Below are positions 34,601-42,073 of a stretch of DNA of 64,000 nt, one piece after another. The DNA is from Actinomadura meyerae (lineage in GTDB: Bacteria > Actinomycetota > Actinomycetes > Streptosporangiales > Streptosporangiaceae). The translations under genes were made by a program, and so were the position numbers. Every line of letters starts with the position of its first letter. Position 1 is the first letter of the stretch. The stretch covers positions 62,001 to 126,000 of the forward strand of contig NZ_FZOR01000004.1 of the NCBI RefSeq assembly GCF_900188445.1, written 5' to 3'. The notes below the pieces were generated by a model, which did no database searches, was not told the DNA's origin, and worked only from the letters and a program-made list of their open reading frames with translations.

Positions 34601-36668
34601 TGAAGACCAGCTCCCTGCCTGGATGGGCATGGACAACGAATTCAAGCTCAACGAACGCTTCCCGTGGATGAGAACCGTCGAGGAGATCGCCAGTCAGCAA
34701 GGCTTCTTCCACTGGGAACTACAGTTCGCCCAGGTCTTCAACAGGGGCGGCTTTGACCTCCAAGTAGGTAATCCTCCGTGGGTTCGCCCTCGTTGGGTAG
34801 AGGCGCCCATATTGGCTGAACTGGAACCCTGGTTCATGCTGGCAGAAAAAGCGTCTACGAGTCTATCGCAGGAGCGGAAAAATGCTTGTCTTGCGGACGA
34901 TGGCGCTCGCCCGTTCTATCTAGACGAACTTACCAAAGTCGCTGCAACGCTCGACTTCCTTGGAATGGAGGCGACATATCCGCTATTGGATGGCACCCAG
35001 CCGGATTACTATCGCGCGTTTATGATCCGCACATGGGCTAATCTGCGGAGAGGTGGCAGCGCTGGACTGATTCACCCTGACACACACTTCGGAGGCATTA
35101 AAGAGGGGAGGCTTCGAGCGGCCTCCTATCGACACCTCCGCATTCATGGAAGCTTTGTTAATGCTGCTAATTGGGCCTTTGATGCGGGTAGAACACTCGA
35201 ATTTGGTGTTCACATTTATGGTGACAGTCGATCCATTGGGTTCTACCACCTAAGTCAACTGTATGCGGCGAACGTGCTGTCGGAATCGCTTGATCACGAT
35301 GGCGCCGGCCCGAGTCCACGCCAGAAATTTCAGGGCACTTGGGATAGGCGTCCTCACCTAGACCGCGTAATCTGGGTGGATGCGGATCTTTTGGGTCGAT
35401 GGAAAAAGTTGACTGGTGCGGCGAAGCTCCCTATAGAGGAGACGCACCTGCTCTACCCTATTACGGGTTCGGAAAACGAAGCGATCCAGGTGATCGCAAG
35501 TTACCGTTGCCGACTTGCTGACCTGTCACCTTCTATTAGCCGCGGTCATGATGAGGCTCGGGCGCGCACTGCCGGAGTCATTCGCCATTGGGTTGGGCGA
35601 CCAGAATCGCTGGACGAACTTGTGTTGCAAGGATCGCATATCGGTATCGCCAATCCATTCTACAAAGAACCAAAGGAGTCGTTCAAGAATGGGAAGGATT
35701 GGCGCGCATGGGATCTGCTAGAATTGCCGGAACATGCTATCCCTCGGGCTGTGTATCGACGTGCCTGCGATACGGATAGGTATCTCGCCTTGCAGGATAC
35801 TTGGAACGGTCGACGCTATGCCGAGTATTATCGAGTCGCTTGGCGGCGTATGATCGATCCGAAAAGCACTGAAAGGTCTCTTTTTTCCGCTCTAATCCCG
35901 CCAGGGCCTACCCATGTGCATGTGGTACATTCCCTGGCAATTCCAGGAAATGTCGTAGCTACTGCCTTGACTGCAGGTTTCTGGGCATCTTTGCCGATTG
36001 ACTATATTCTACGCATAACAGGTCGGTCGGAGCTCCAATACGCTGAGGCTAACTCGATGCCTGCAGCTAACGCAGACCATCCACTCGCCTCAGCGTTGCT
36101 TCTGCGCACGCTTCGATTGAACTGCCTAACTTCGGCCTACCGACCACTATGGGAAGAGTTGTACGACCCGCGCTGGGCTGAAGAATCATGGGCTGTGGCG
36201 TGGCCGGGACTGCCCCGTCTGTCGGTCGCTGATAATGAATGGAGCACGGCCACCGCCCTTAGGACGGAACGCGCCCGAAGGGCTGCCTTGGTCGAAATTG
36301 ATGCGCTAGTCGCTGTCTGGCTGGGTATATCCGCAGAACAACTGTCCGCAATATACCAGTCACGGTATCCAATTCTGGCTGACCGAGAGGCGAATATGTG
36401 GTTCGACGCGGCTGGTCGCAGGATAGCAGCTGATCCATACGCGTACGGGGCTGGGCAAATTGGAGATGCATATCAAAAGCTAATGGCCTTTATGGATGGA
36501 TCCCAAGAGGTAAGCCTTCCCGAAGGTTATGAGGAGCCGTTTCACAAGGCGGATCGAGAGACTGAGTATCGGCAGGCACACGCTGCATTCTCGGAGCGGC
36601 TGGAGCGGGCAAAGCGTGAGGGGTGGACCCCCGACAAGGGACTTGTCGGGCATGATGCAGGTTCGTGA
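31644..36668 (+). CDS. drmMI: Eco57I-type adenine-N6 methyltransferase, DISARM DrmMI-like
   Basis: 1674 residues, GTG start overlapping the DrmD-like stop. The SAM-binding motif I is WTICEPALGSGAFLNEAINQ near residue 595, preceded by the motif X-like SASYYTPESLT. YGVDLNETAVELAEVSLWLN carries motifs II-III and the catalytic motif IV is NPPWVRPRW near residue 1042, with a long insert in between. The C-terminal 600 residues should hold target recognition. It would methylate adenine in host DNA to protect it. Base composition changes sharply at about 34,740, exactly at motif IV: upstream is GC-rich like the neighbours, downstream has many A/T-ending codons. The gene is intact across the change. 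BREX/Pgl PglX is the main alternative, but no PglZ is present. Confidence 0.87.
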   Translation: MTYDSIVNRGDYFSAHYLAEVLPKDLKKKDGLLARWADAEKDGKPTPRTGLRGLKRSYFKDRPFFADVLETVREGKDVPKIEEWKKALHELHGDILRALGFNAEPRVLTVERSDKQYEVAVAHAEPADRPSVVAIECGWAPDVDAALDITDAGRLLTPVELDHPHMLRTGDKLASWLFAADEPPRYVLILAGGVVVLADRMTWGEGRYLAVSLDVALGRSTAATAEIETIAALFSADSLLPPEEGGSEPLAELLSGSRQHAVGVSKELREGLRESVEIIANEVLDRMREQGVRPEDVMEPAAFAKELGREALRYLYRILFLLYAEARPELGILPTDDEAYVRGYSMARLGDLIVRDLVSEESRRSVHLYESLDLLFRMVNEGHNPRGAGRTLDSEGEGLRFEPLKSDLFDPDRTRFIGKAAIDLDEDDPDSTPIDTRLRNEALYKVLRLLMLAKGKRKERGGFISYAQLGINQLGAVYEGLMSYTGFIAKEELYEVAKNGDPKDGSWMIPASKVDDYEDAVFVRRVDENGFKTDERVRYKPGAFVYRLAGRDRQTSASYYTPESLTQVTVQLALRERLDQDGTVTKAREILDWTICEPALGSGAFLNEAINQVAAEYLKRRQAEKNQSLEPDRYAEELQKVKAYIALHNSYGVDLNETAVELAEVSLWLNVMHQGLQAPWFGLHLRRGNSLIGAGRRLYEPQHLKKRAWLTTAPKDHPFRDGPIPDGHIHHFLLPAQGWGAVASEKEAKNLAPEDAKRLADWRKGMLKDPSTKKRQGQKLTQVQRLQGLARRAEYLWELVIKRLELSERDISRRIHVWGADDLREPGEEIVSRERILEDLKSPGTPFWRLKTLMDAWCALWFWPLDKACVLDGSDGIYERLKGNVLDSMPPAAVEVEAPDPDPAGFPQNWEAASLFGETPVQIPINQPKPRPKSPRKPARVERRSVIPLADLDDWLDFAEALLGAHDIPGDSLGAHFASLGELGEHEDQLPAWMGMDNEFKLNERFPWMRTVEEIASQQGFFHWELQFAQVFNRGGFDLQVGNPPWVRPRWVEAPILAELEPWFMLAEKASTSLSQERKNACLADDGARPFYLDELTKVAATLDFLGMEATYPLLDGTQPDYYRAFMIRTWANLRRGGSAGLIHPDTHFGGIKEGRLRAASYRHLRIHGSFVNAANWAFDAGRTLEFGVHIYGDSRSIGFYHLSQLYAANVLSESLDHDGAGPSPRQKFQGTWDRRPHLDRVIWVDADLLGRWKKLTGAAKLPIEETHLLYPITGSENEAIQVIASYRCRLADLSPSISRGHDEARARTAGVIRHWVGRPESLDELVLQGSHIGIANPFYKEPKESFKNGKDWRAWDLLELPEHAIPRAVYRRACDTDRYLALQDTWNGRRYAEYYRVAWRRMIDPKSTERSLFSALIPPGPTHVHVVHSLAIPGNVVATALTAGFWASLPIDYILRITGRSELQYAEANSMPAANADHPLASALLLRTLRLNCLTSAYRPLWEELYDPRWAEESWAVAWPGLPRLSVADNEWSTATALRTERARRAALVEIDALVAVWLGISAEQLSAIYQSRYPILADREANMWFDAAGRRIAADPYAYGAGQIGDAYQKLMAFMDGSQEVSLPEGYEEPFHKADRETEYRQAHAAFSERLERAKREGWTPDKGLVGHDAGS

Positions 36669-36795
36669 GCTTCGAAAGGCCAACGTGCGTACGAGAGTCG
36701 CTCGACGTTGATGGTGAAATGAGTCCTTCTAAGCCGTGCGTGATACGGTCGCTCCCAGCAGTCGAAGTAGTGCCGAAACTCCATGACGAGGTCAA

Positions 36796-37515
36796 ATGAT
36801 ATCGCAGCAGGCGGTTGTCAAGCTCCAAGAACTGAGAAAAGAAGCTCAGGAACAAGGTGTCCAACTCAATCGATCAGGAACCTTTGCTTCCTGGAAAGGG
36901 CGAGTGCAGTCTGTTCTGACGAGGTCGCTTGGGGTTGACCACCATCTGGTCATCGCCTTTAGCGCGGTTAAATACACTCCGGGAATGTGGACTGAAGGCA
37001 GTACGCAAACCTATTTCGACAGGAGCTTTGAAATAGGTTTGCGAGAGGCTTGCGGGTTGATTGATGCGGCCATATTTGAACTTGAAGATGCTGGCACGAG
37101 TGACGAGGCGGTGGATGAAACAGCCTTTGATCCCGATCTTTGGGCTCACGTGCAAAGGCATGTGCAGAATGAGGATTGGCAGACGGTGGCTAGTCAGACT
37201 GCGATTTTTGTCGAAGACCGTGTTCGTCAATGGTGCGGCAACCCTATGAAACCAAATGGTCAATCGCTAGTCGGAAAGGGTCTTTTTGGCAAGGTGTTCG
37301 CTGACGACGCTCAATTCAGGCTGGGCAAAGAGTCCGGTGAATGGGAGGGGTGGCGGATGCTTGGAATGGGATTCGCACAAGCTCTAGGTAATGTTGATCG
37401 ACACAATATCCAGAAGCGTGATGATGCCAAGCGCTACGCTTTTGGGGTGCTGGGTACTGGAAGCCTTATCCTCACCCAGTTAAGGCACCAGCACGGCGAT
37501 GACTTGAGCATATAG
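36796..37515 (+). CDS. TIGR02391 (Ymh) family protein
   Basis: 239 residues, low GC. The C-terminal half has the TIGR02391 pattern: RVRQWCGNPMKPNGQSLVGKG, LFGKVFADDAQFRLG, EGWRMLGMGFAQALGNVDRH and GTGSLILTQLRHQH. The family is common in restriction and phage-defence neighbourhoods, and no enzymatic activity is proven; related domains are suspected of nucleic-acid binding. The N-terminal half (KLQELRKEAQEQGVQLNRSG; AVKYTPGM) is not recognised. The gene follows the methylase on the same strand within the same low-GC tract, so it may have arrived with the methylase specificity region. Confidence 0.8.
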   Translation: MISQQAVVKLQELRKEAQEQGVQLNRSGTFASWKGRVQSVLTRSLGVDHHLVIAFSAVKYTPGMWTEGSTQTYFDRSFEIGLREACGLIDAAIFELEDAGTSDEAVDETAFDPDLWAHVQRHVQNEDWQTVASQTAIFVEDRVRQWCGNPMKPNGQSLVGKGLFGKVFADDAQFRLGKESGEWEGWRMLGMGFAQALGNVDRHNIQKRDDAKRYAFGVLGTGSLILTQLRHQHGDDLSI

Positions 37516-37529
37516 GTGGCGGGTGAAGG

Positions 37530-37543
37530 CTGTGTTATCACAG
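37530..37543. terminator. Small hairpin after TIGR02391 gene
   Basis: CTGTG-TTAT-CACAG is a perfect 5-bp stem with a 4-base loop, 15 bases after the stop codon. There is no T run, so termination would be weak. The remainder of 37516-37710 shows nothing recognisable. Confidence 0.35.
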
Positions 37544-37710
37544 TACTTCGGGCGAAGCGGGGTAGGACTGTGGCTGGGACACGCTTGCGTCTTCGCGGGC
37601 CAAAGCATCCTGCCGAAGTTCGATGCGGGACGACGTTGCAAGTCGACCTCGGCCCGGTCGCCCTTATGGTCCAGTTCGTAAGGACGACCGTCCGCAGGTT
37701 GGAGTGCAGG

Positions 37711-38136
37711 TCAGGGTTTGAGGCGGGCCCAAACCCACTTGCCGCCGGACGGGTCGGGGGTGTGGCCGCACTCGGTAGCGAGGGCGGTGACGATCGGGAG
37801 TCCCCGGCCGCCGTTGTCGTCCCAGTTCTCCTCGGAGACATCCAGCGTGTCGAGCGTCAGCTCGATCAGCGGATGCACTCGTGGAACGGTCGGGCTCGCG
37901 TCCCATACGGCGATGAGGACGCCGGCGGTGTCGCGGCTGCACTGGTAGCGGATCTCCTTGCCGGGCGTTGCCGCCACGGCGTTGGTGATCAATTCCGAGG
38001 CGATTAGGAATGCATCGTCCGATATGTGGACGTAGCCCCATTTGTCGAGTCTCGGTCGCGTCAGCGTGCGAGCCAGGCCCGGTGCAGCGTTCGACGCCAA
38101 CATGGGAACCAGCAGGCAGTCCGGCGTTGTGATCAT
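37711..38136 (-). CDS. HATPase_c anti-sigma-factor-type ATP-binding protein
   Basis: 141 residues starting MITTPDCLLVPMLASN, with GGAAGGA before the ATG. The N-box IASELITNAVAATPGKEI and the G box WDDNGGRGLPIVTALATE are those of single-domain GHKL ATPases (RsbW-like) abundant in streptomycetes and relatives. It is divergent from a DUF5753 helix-turn-helix gene followed by DUF397, a regulatory set repeated many times in these genomes. It could bind a sigma factor or antagonist; partner unknown. Confidence 0.88.
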   Translation of the reverse strand: MITTPDCLLVPMLASNAAPGLARTLTRPRLDKWGYVHISDDAFLIASELITNAVAATPGKEIRYQCSRDTAGVLIAVWDASPTVPRVHPLIELTLDTLDVSEENWDDNGGRGLPIVTALATECGHTPDPSGGKWVWARLKP

Positions 38137-38190
38137 TTTCGCCCGGTCCTTCCTGGGGGAGTTCACGAATCGTCCCTCCAGGATCACCGT

Positions 38191-38229
38191 TTGTGGCTAA
38201 GGTGGGTTGTATACGTAAACTCTCTAAAC
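38191..38229 (+). promoter_or_regulatory. AT-rich divergent promoter region of the DUF5753 gene
   Basis: TTTGTGGC, then GTATACGTAAACTCTCTAAAC, stands out as AT-rich in GC-rich surroundings just before GGGAGG and the GTG start of the helix-turn-helix gene. TATACG could be a -10 element; the spacing to TTGTGG is short for a standard -35. Confidence 0.4.
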
Positions 38230-38244
38230 AATGGGAGGTCCTCG

Positions 38245-39096
38245 GTGACCGCCGCTGATGAGATCGACCCCACGTCCTCCCTGCATGCTTGGATAGCCTA
38301 CGACCTGCGGGTTTACCGAAAAAGGCATGGTATGACCGGTACCCAGGTCGGGCAGATCATCGGGTACGTTCGTTCTCATGTTTCGAACCTGGAAGCGGGC
38401 CGGGTCCAGCTAGAGATGAAGCAGGCTCGGCTGCTCGACGAGGCATGGGATACCGGCGGTCATTTCGAGCGTCTGGTTACATTTGCCCGCAAAGGGCATG
38501 ATCCGAACTGGTTTTTGCAGCACGGCCAGTATGAGGCTGCGTCGAGCGTCATCCGGATCTACCAGGGGCAGATCATCCCGCCGCCCCTCCAGACCGTGGA
38601 CTACATGCGTGCTCTCCTTGCGGAGAGCGATGCGGAGGACGTCGAACAGGCCGTCCGGTCCCGCATGGCGCGGCAAGACGCCATCCTGTCGCGGCCGTCC
38701 CCGCCCTATGTTTGGGTGTTGATAGACGAGGACGCCGTGACTTCCGAGATCGGTGGCCGGGACGTGATGTGTGGCCAGCTCGGGCACCTGCTTGAACTTG
38801 GGAAACTGCCCAACGTGTCGGTACGGCTGATCCTCAAGGCGGTTGGTGCGCACCTGGGGCTGGATGGTCCGTTCCGCCTCATCACCGTGAAGAACCGCCA
38901 GGTCGCCTACGTCGGTGCTCGGCGGGGCGGGCGGCTGATCGAGGACGCAGCGGAAGTACAGGAACTCGCCGTAGATTACGAACGAATCGGGTTCAAGGCC
39001 CTATCTGAGGACGCCTCCCGGACCCGTATCGCTGAGATCTTGGAGGTGGCGAGTGCAGACCAATTGGCGGAAGAGCTCCCGAAGCGGGGCGATTAA
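38245..39096 (+). CDS. XRE helix-turn-helix protein with DUF5753
   Basis: 283 residues from the GTG at 38245 (GGGAGG upstream). The Xre-type helix-turn-helix is at about residues 18-70 (DLRVYRKRHGMTGTQVGQII; GYVRSHVSNLEAGRVQLEM). The remainder is DUF5753, seen as IRIYQGQIIPPPLQTVDYMR, SRMARQDAILSRPSPPYVW and GRDVMCGQLGHLLELGKLPN. These proteins act with DUF397 partners in developmental or antibiotic regulation in streptomycetes. The frame is open to 38026 but that would cross the divergent promoter. Confidence 0.9.
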   Translation: MTAADEIDPTSSLHAWIAYDLRVYRKRHGMTGTQVGQIIGYVRSHVSNLEAGRVQLEMKQARLLDEAWDTGGHFERLVTFARKGHDPNWFLQHGQYEAASSVIRIYQGQIIPPPLQTVDYMRALLAESDAEDVEQAVRSRMARQDAILSRPSPPYVWVLIDEDAVTSEIGGRDVMCGQLGHLLELGKLPNVSVRLILKAVGAHLGLDGPFRLITVKNRQVAYVGARRGGRLIEDAAEVQELAVDYERIGFKALSEDASRTRIAEILEVASADQLAEELPKRGD

Positions 39097-39247
39097 CGAT
39101 GAGGCGTGTGTCGAGGTGGCAGGAGTGATCAGTGGTGTCGCTATCCGGGATTCGAAGGATCCCGATGGTGGGCGGCTGACCGTGAGCAGCGACCGGTTCG
39201 GATACCTGCTCCAGCAGATCAAGGCGGGAGCACTCGACCGGACCTGA
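39053..39247 (+). CDS. DUF397 protein
   Basis: 64 residues beginning with GTG: MQTNWRKSSRSGAINDEACV, then VAIRDSKDPDGGRLTVSSDR. WRKSSRS and the V-x-x-RDSKDPDG strand are the DUF397 signature. It overlaps the end of the DUF5753 gene by 44 bases, the usual translationally coupled pair. Members (for example the BldB group) are small regulators that may antagonise the helix-turn-helix partner. Confidence 0.9.
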   Translation: MQTNWRKSSRSGAINDEACVEVAGVISGVAIRDSKDPDGGRLTVSSDRFGYLLQQIKAGALDRT

Positions 39248-39258
39248 TGAGAACGCGG

Positions 39259-39295
39259 GCCGGTCTTGGAGCGACTCGCTCGCTTCAAGACCGGC
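39259..39295 (+). terminator. Strong stem-loop after DUF397 gene
   Basis: GCCGGTCTTGGAGCGA pairs with TCGCTTCAAGACCGGC, 16 bp with one mismatch, around a CTCGC loop. It starts 12 bases after the DUF397 stop. No T tract follows, which is common for actinomycete terminators. The rest of 39248-39528 holds the helicase-start relic and no other gene. Confidence 0.7.
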
Positions 39296-39333
39296 CAGCT
39301 CGGGCGGGGAGCGACGGATGGAGAGGGGCGCGG

Positions 39334-39414
39334 GATGAGGCCGGCGTTGGCGGCCGATGAGGTTCGGGGAATCTGACGCAGTAACTCACGACGACGTTGG
39401 CGCTGGCGGACAAG
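39334..39414 (+). pseudogene. Relic copy of the giant helicase 5' end (left direct repeat)
   Basis: This segment matches 43996-44077, the first about 27 codons of the 2213-residue helicase, with five mismatches and one missing base. It begins ATGAGGCCGGCGTTGGCGGC; the missing C after GTTCGG throws the frame into TGA at codon 14, so it encodes only MRPALAADEVRGI. After GCTGGCGGACAAG the similarity stops. It is a dead fragment that marks the left edge of the three-gene minus-strand cassette. Confidence 0.85.
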
Positions 39415-39528
39415 TACCGGATGGGCAGTCCGCCGCCCGCACGGCCTGGGCGACCTTCGTTAGGACGGGGACCGCCTCCCGCCGAACCCGCGACGGAACG
39501 CTCCGCGCTGTCCGACGGGTACGGGTGG

Positions 39529-40719
39529 TCAGGTCTCCGGCGGTCGGCGGTGCCAGACCACCGCCATGCCCGCCTTGGGCAGGATCCAGTCGTCCACGCT
39601 GACACTGATGACCCGCGTGCGGTCGAGCCCCGGGGCGTAGCTGATGGACGCGGGACGAGTCGCGCCGAAGTAGTCCAGGGCGCGGATCCGCTCGATGCCG
39701 GGGACGGCCACGCTGATCGAGTACGTGGCGCCGAACGTCGGCTTCGGAACCTCGAAACTCAGCAGGTTGCCGTTGGCGAGCACCTTGGCGCTGAACGAGT
39801 ACTGGACCAGGATCTGCTGGCCGTCGTCGAAATCCTCGGTCGGGATGTGGCCGACGTACTCGCGTTCGATGTCGCTGCGGGCGAAGGAGACCGGCCGCCC
39901 GCCGAATGTGGCGTCGATGAAGGTGAACCCGGCGCTCCAGTCGTCGTCGAACTCCCCCGTCGAGGGGAGCCGCCAGACCGCGCCCATGTCCTGCGCCCTC
40001 AACGCCACGTCGTACTCGTCCTTCCATCTGGCGACACGGAAGGCGAAACGCGTCCTGCGCACGTTGGTCGTGTAGTAGGCGAACTGGAAGAAGACCTCGT
40101 AGTAGTCGTGCTCCCGGCCGCCGGAGCCGCCGGGCACGAGTTCTAGGATCTCGGCGCGGACGACCAGGCTCCGCCATATCTCTTCGGACTCGAACACCCC
40201 GGTACGGAGCTTGCGGGAGATGACCCGTCCCAGTTCGGGGTTCCCCGAGCGCAGCCGCGAGGCGGTCTCGATCACGTGGTCGAGTTCCTCGGGGGACAGG
40301 CGTAGGGTCTCCACGTTCTCGCTCGCCGCCATCGACTGGGCGACCGCCAGTTTCACGTCCTCCTGCTGCTCGTCCAGCACGGTGCGCACGTGCTCGACGA
40401 ACCTGTCCTCGGCGATCTGGTTCAGCAGTACCTGGAACAGGGTCAGCGTGATCCCGACCTGGAAGATCGCCACACCGACATCGGTGATGCGCAGCTTGGT
40501 CCACAGGTCGTCCTGGCCACCGCCGATGACGAGATGGTCACCGCGGACCGCGACCTCGGTCGCGTTGTGGGGCGCGAGCAGGATGAGGAGTAACCCCACC
40601 GCCGTGGCGAGCAGCCCGAGCAGCAGGCCCCGGCTGCGATAGAGATCGCCCAGTGCGTTGACCAGGTTCCTGCGCACCGGATCCTCCCGGCGCTCCCGCA
40701 CTTCGCTTTCGGCACTCAT
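39529..40719 (-). CDS. Two-TM membrane protein of unknown function
   Basis: 396 residues that I do not recognise. Two hydrophobic helices lie near the N-terminus (GLLLGLLATAVGLLLILLAP and ITDVGVAIFQVGITLTLFQV), followed by a soluble region of about 300 residues rich in beta pattern (FFQFAYYTTNVRRTRFAFRV; ILVQYSFSAKVLANGNLLSF). The N-terminus (VRRNLVNALGDLYRSRG) is amphipathic. The ATG at 40719 gives a natural start. It is the last gene of a minus-strand set with the HEXXH protein (38 bases upstream) and the radical SAM gene. It could anchor the set at the membrane. Confidence 0.75.
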   Translation of the reverse strand: MSAESEVRERREDPVRRNLVNALGDLYRSRGLLLGLLATAVGLLLILLAPHNATEVAVRGDHLVIGGGQDDLWTKLRITDVGVAIFQVGITLTLFQVLLNQIAEDRFVEHVRTVLDEQQEDVKLAVAQSMAASENVETLRLSPEELDHVIETASRLRSGNPELGRVISRKLRTGVFESEEIWRSLVVRAEILELVPGGSGGREHDYYEVFFQFAYYTTNVRRTRFAFRVARWKDEYDVALRAQDMGAVWRLPSTGEFDDDWSAGFTFIDATFGGRPVSFARSDIEREYVGHIPTEDFDDGQQILVQYSFSAKVLANGNLLSFEVPKPTFGATYSISVAVPGIERIRALDYFGATRPASISYAPGLDRTRVISVSVDDWILPKAGMAVVWHRRPPET

Positions 40720-40757
40720 GGGCGGTTCGCCTTTCGTCGGCTCCGTCGGGACCCTCG

Positions 40758-41918
40758 TCAGTCCGCGAGCGGCAGGTAGCGGATGACCGCGACTCCGCTC
40801 GTACGCTCCAGCTCCAGGTACCGGCCGACGTTGGAGTATCCGATGCGCTCGCCGTCCTGGACGAACAGCGCGGACTTCGCGCCGAGCCGTTCCAGGACGG
40901 GCCGTCCGCAATCCGGGTCGACACCTGCGCGCCGGCACACCTCCACGGCCGTCAGGCCCGCCTCCGCGTTGATGGCCAGCAGGCACTCCAGCGGGGAGAA
41001 GACATGTGAGGGCGGGAAGCCCAGGGTGGTGAACTCCACCAGCCGGGTCGTCTCCTCATCCCAGTTCCCTCGCGGGAGGTCAAGGTCGCGATGGGTCCCC
41101 GTCACCACGTGCCTTTCGGCGTCGTGGACGGCCGCCCGCCCCCGCCCGACCAGCTCAACGAGCCCGTCGACGCCGAACTCCCGGTAGAGGAGAGCGGCCT
41201 GCCGCGTGTGGTCGAGGTACACCGACCAGAGCTTGTCGCGTTCGGCTCCGTGCCTGCCGTAGACGAGCAGATTGCGGATCACCGGCTCCGGCAGCACGGC
41301 GAGAGAGCCGTAACAGGTGCCGAGTATCTCCGCGATCCCCTCCTCGAGTCCCATCGCGAAGACCTCGGGGTCGGTCTGCCCCGTCACCGTGTGGACGACC
41401 TCGTGCGCGAAGAGGGCCTCGCTGTACAGCGGCCGCAACCGGTCTCGGCGGAAGTAGACGCCGGTGGGGATGCCGAAGTTCTCCTCGTCCTCCCGGTCCG
41501 GGGAGAAGGCCGACCAGGTGAACCTGTTGAACGGCTCGGGGAACTCGTCGACCACCCGGAGCGGCGCGTCCGTGACCGCGAGCCCGGCCGCCGTCAGCCG
41601 CCGCTGGATGAGCGGGCTCCGGTCGTCGAGGCGCCGGGTCACCGTCTCCCACCTGCCGATCTCCGACAGATCCACCGTGGCCAGCGACTCGAGGTCGCGG
41701 GCGGCCAGCTCTGCGACGGCCTCGGCGTCGGAGCGGATGACGGCGTCGCCGCGAAGCGACGCCGCCGCGGCCTTGACCCGGCGCTGGGCGGTGTCCGCGT
41801 CGGCGGACCCGGTCAGGTCCATGACCCGCCCCAGCAGGTCGACGAAGCGTTCGACGTTGGCGAAGCGGCACTGCCGCTGGTAGATGGCCCCGTAGAGGAA
41901 GTCGGAAACTGCCGGCAT
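40758..41918 (-). CDS. HEXXH putative metalloprotease
   Basis: 386 residues. The segment LFAHEVVHTVTG holds HEXXH and, about 25 residues on, LEEGIAEILGTCYG supplies a downstream Glu as in gluzincin zinc proteases (HEXXH...E). No signal peptide or transmembrane helix is evident, so it is probably cytoplasmic. The N-terminal 150 residues (FANVERFVDLLGRVMDLTGS; ADTAQRRVKAAAASLRGDAV) and the C-terminal part are not recognised. The ATG at 41918 follows AGGAGG at a rather long distance. Position between a radical SAM gene and a membrane protein suggests a peptide-processing role, but that is speculation. Confidence 0.7.
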   Translation of the reverse strand: MPAVSDFLYGAIYQRQCRFANVERFVDLLGRVMDLTGSADADTAQRRVKAAAASLRGDAVIRSDAEAVAELAARDLESLATVDLSEIGRWETVTRRLDDRSPLIQRRLTAAGLAVTDAPLRVVDEFPEPFNRFTWSAFSPDREDEENFGIPTGVYFRRDRLRPLYSEALFAHEVVHTVTGQTDPEVFAMGLEEGIAEILGTCYGSLAVLPEPVIRNLLVYGRHGAERDKLWSVYLDHTRQAALLYREFGVDGLVELVGRGRAAVHDAERHVVTGTHRDLDLPRGNWDEETTRLVEFTTLGFPPSHVFSPLECLLAINAEAGLTAVEVCRRAGVDPDCGRPVLERLGAKSALFVQDGERIGYSNVGRYLELERTSGVAVIRYLPLAD

Positions 41919-42040
41919 CGCTGCATCGCCTCCTGGCCCCTGGGCGCCGCAGGCGCCGTACGGAAAGTCAATTGCGCGTCTCGCGGGCGACTTGCCCGGT
42001 CAGGACCTTCGCCGGTCCTCACCAAGCAAGTCGCGCCCGC

Positions 42041-42073
42041 TCAGCCTCCACCGCTATTGCCCATGACCCACAT
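42041..42073 (-). CDS. Possible 10-codon ORF with good ribosome site
   Basis: ATG at 42071-42073 is preceded by AAGAAGGGAG at a normal distance and encodes MWVMGNSGGG then TGA. It overlaps the end of the radical SAM gene in another frame. The strong ribosome site and the Trp/Gly-rich content are the only evidence; it may be chance. Confidence 0.25.
   Translation of the reverse strand: MWVMGNSGGG

Larger units (their letters stand above)
34740..37545. other. Low-GC tract covering methylase C-terminus and TIGR02391 gene
   Basis: From about 34,740 the GC-rich, C/G-ending codon pattern gives way to AT-rich sequence with frequent T- and A-ending codons, and this continues through the methylase end, the 127-base gap and the whole of the next gene, returning to GC-rich at about 37,550. 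The limits were judged by eye. It looks like one segment acquired from a lower-GC donor. Confidence 0.75.

Noticed and set aside
31644-36668. BREX/Pgl system based on a PglX-like methylase plus kinase
   Set aside because: No PglZ phosphatase, PglY or BrxL-type gene is present, and the DrmD-like gene overlapping the methylase fits DISARM better.
36669-36795. Small gene between methylase and TIGR02391 gene
   Set aside because: Short frames overlap the methylase end and have no ribosome site or conserved features.
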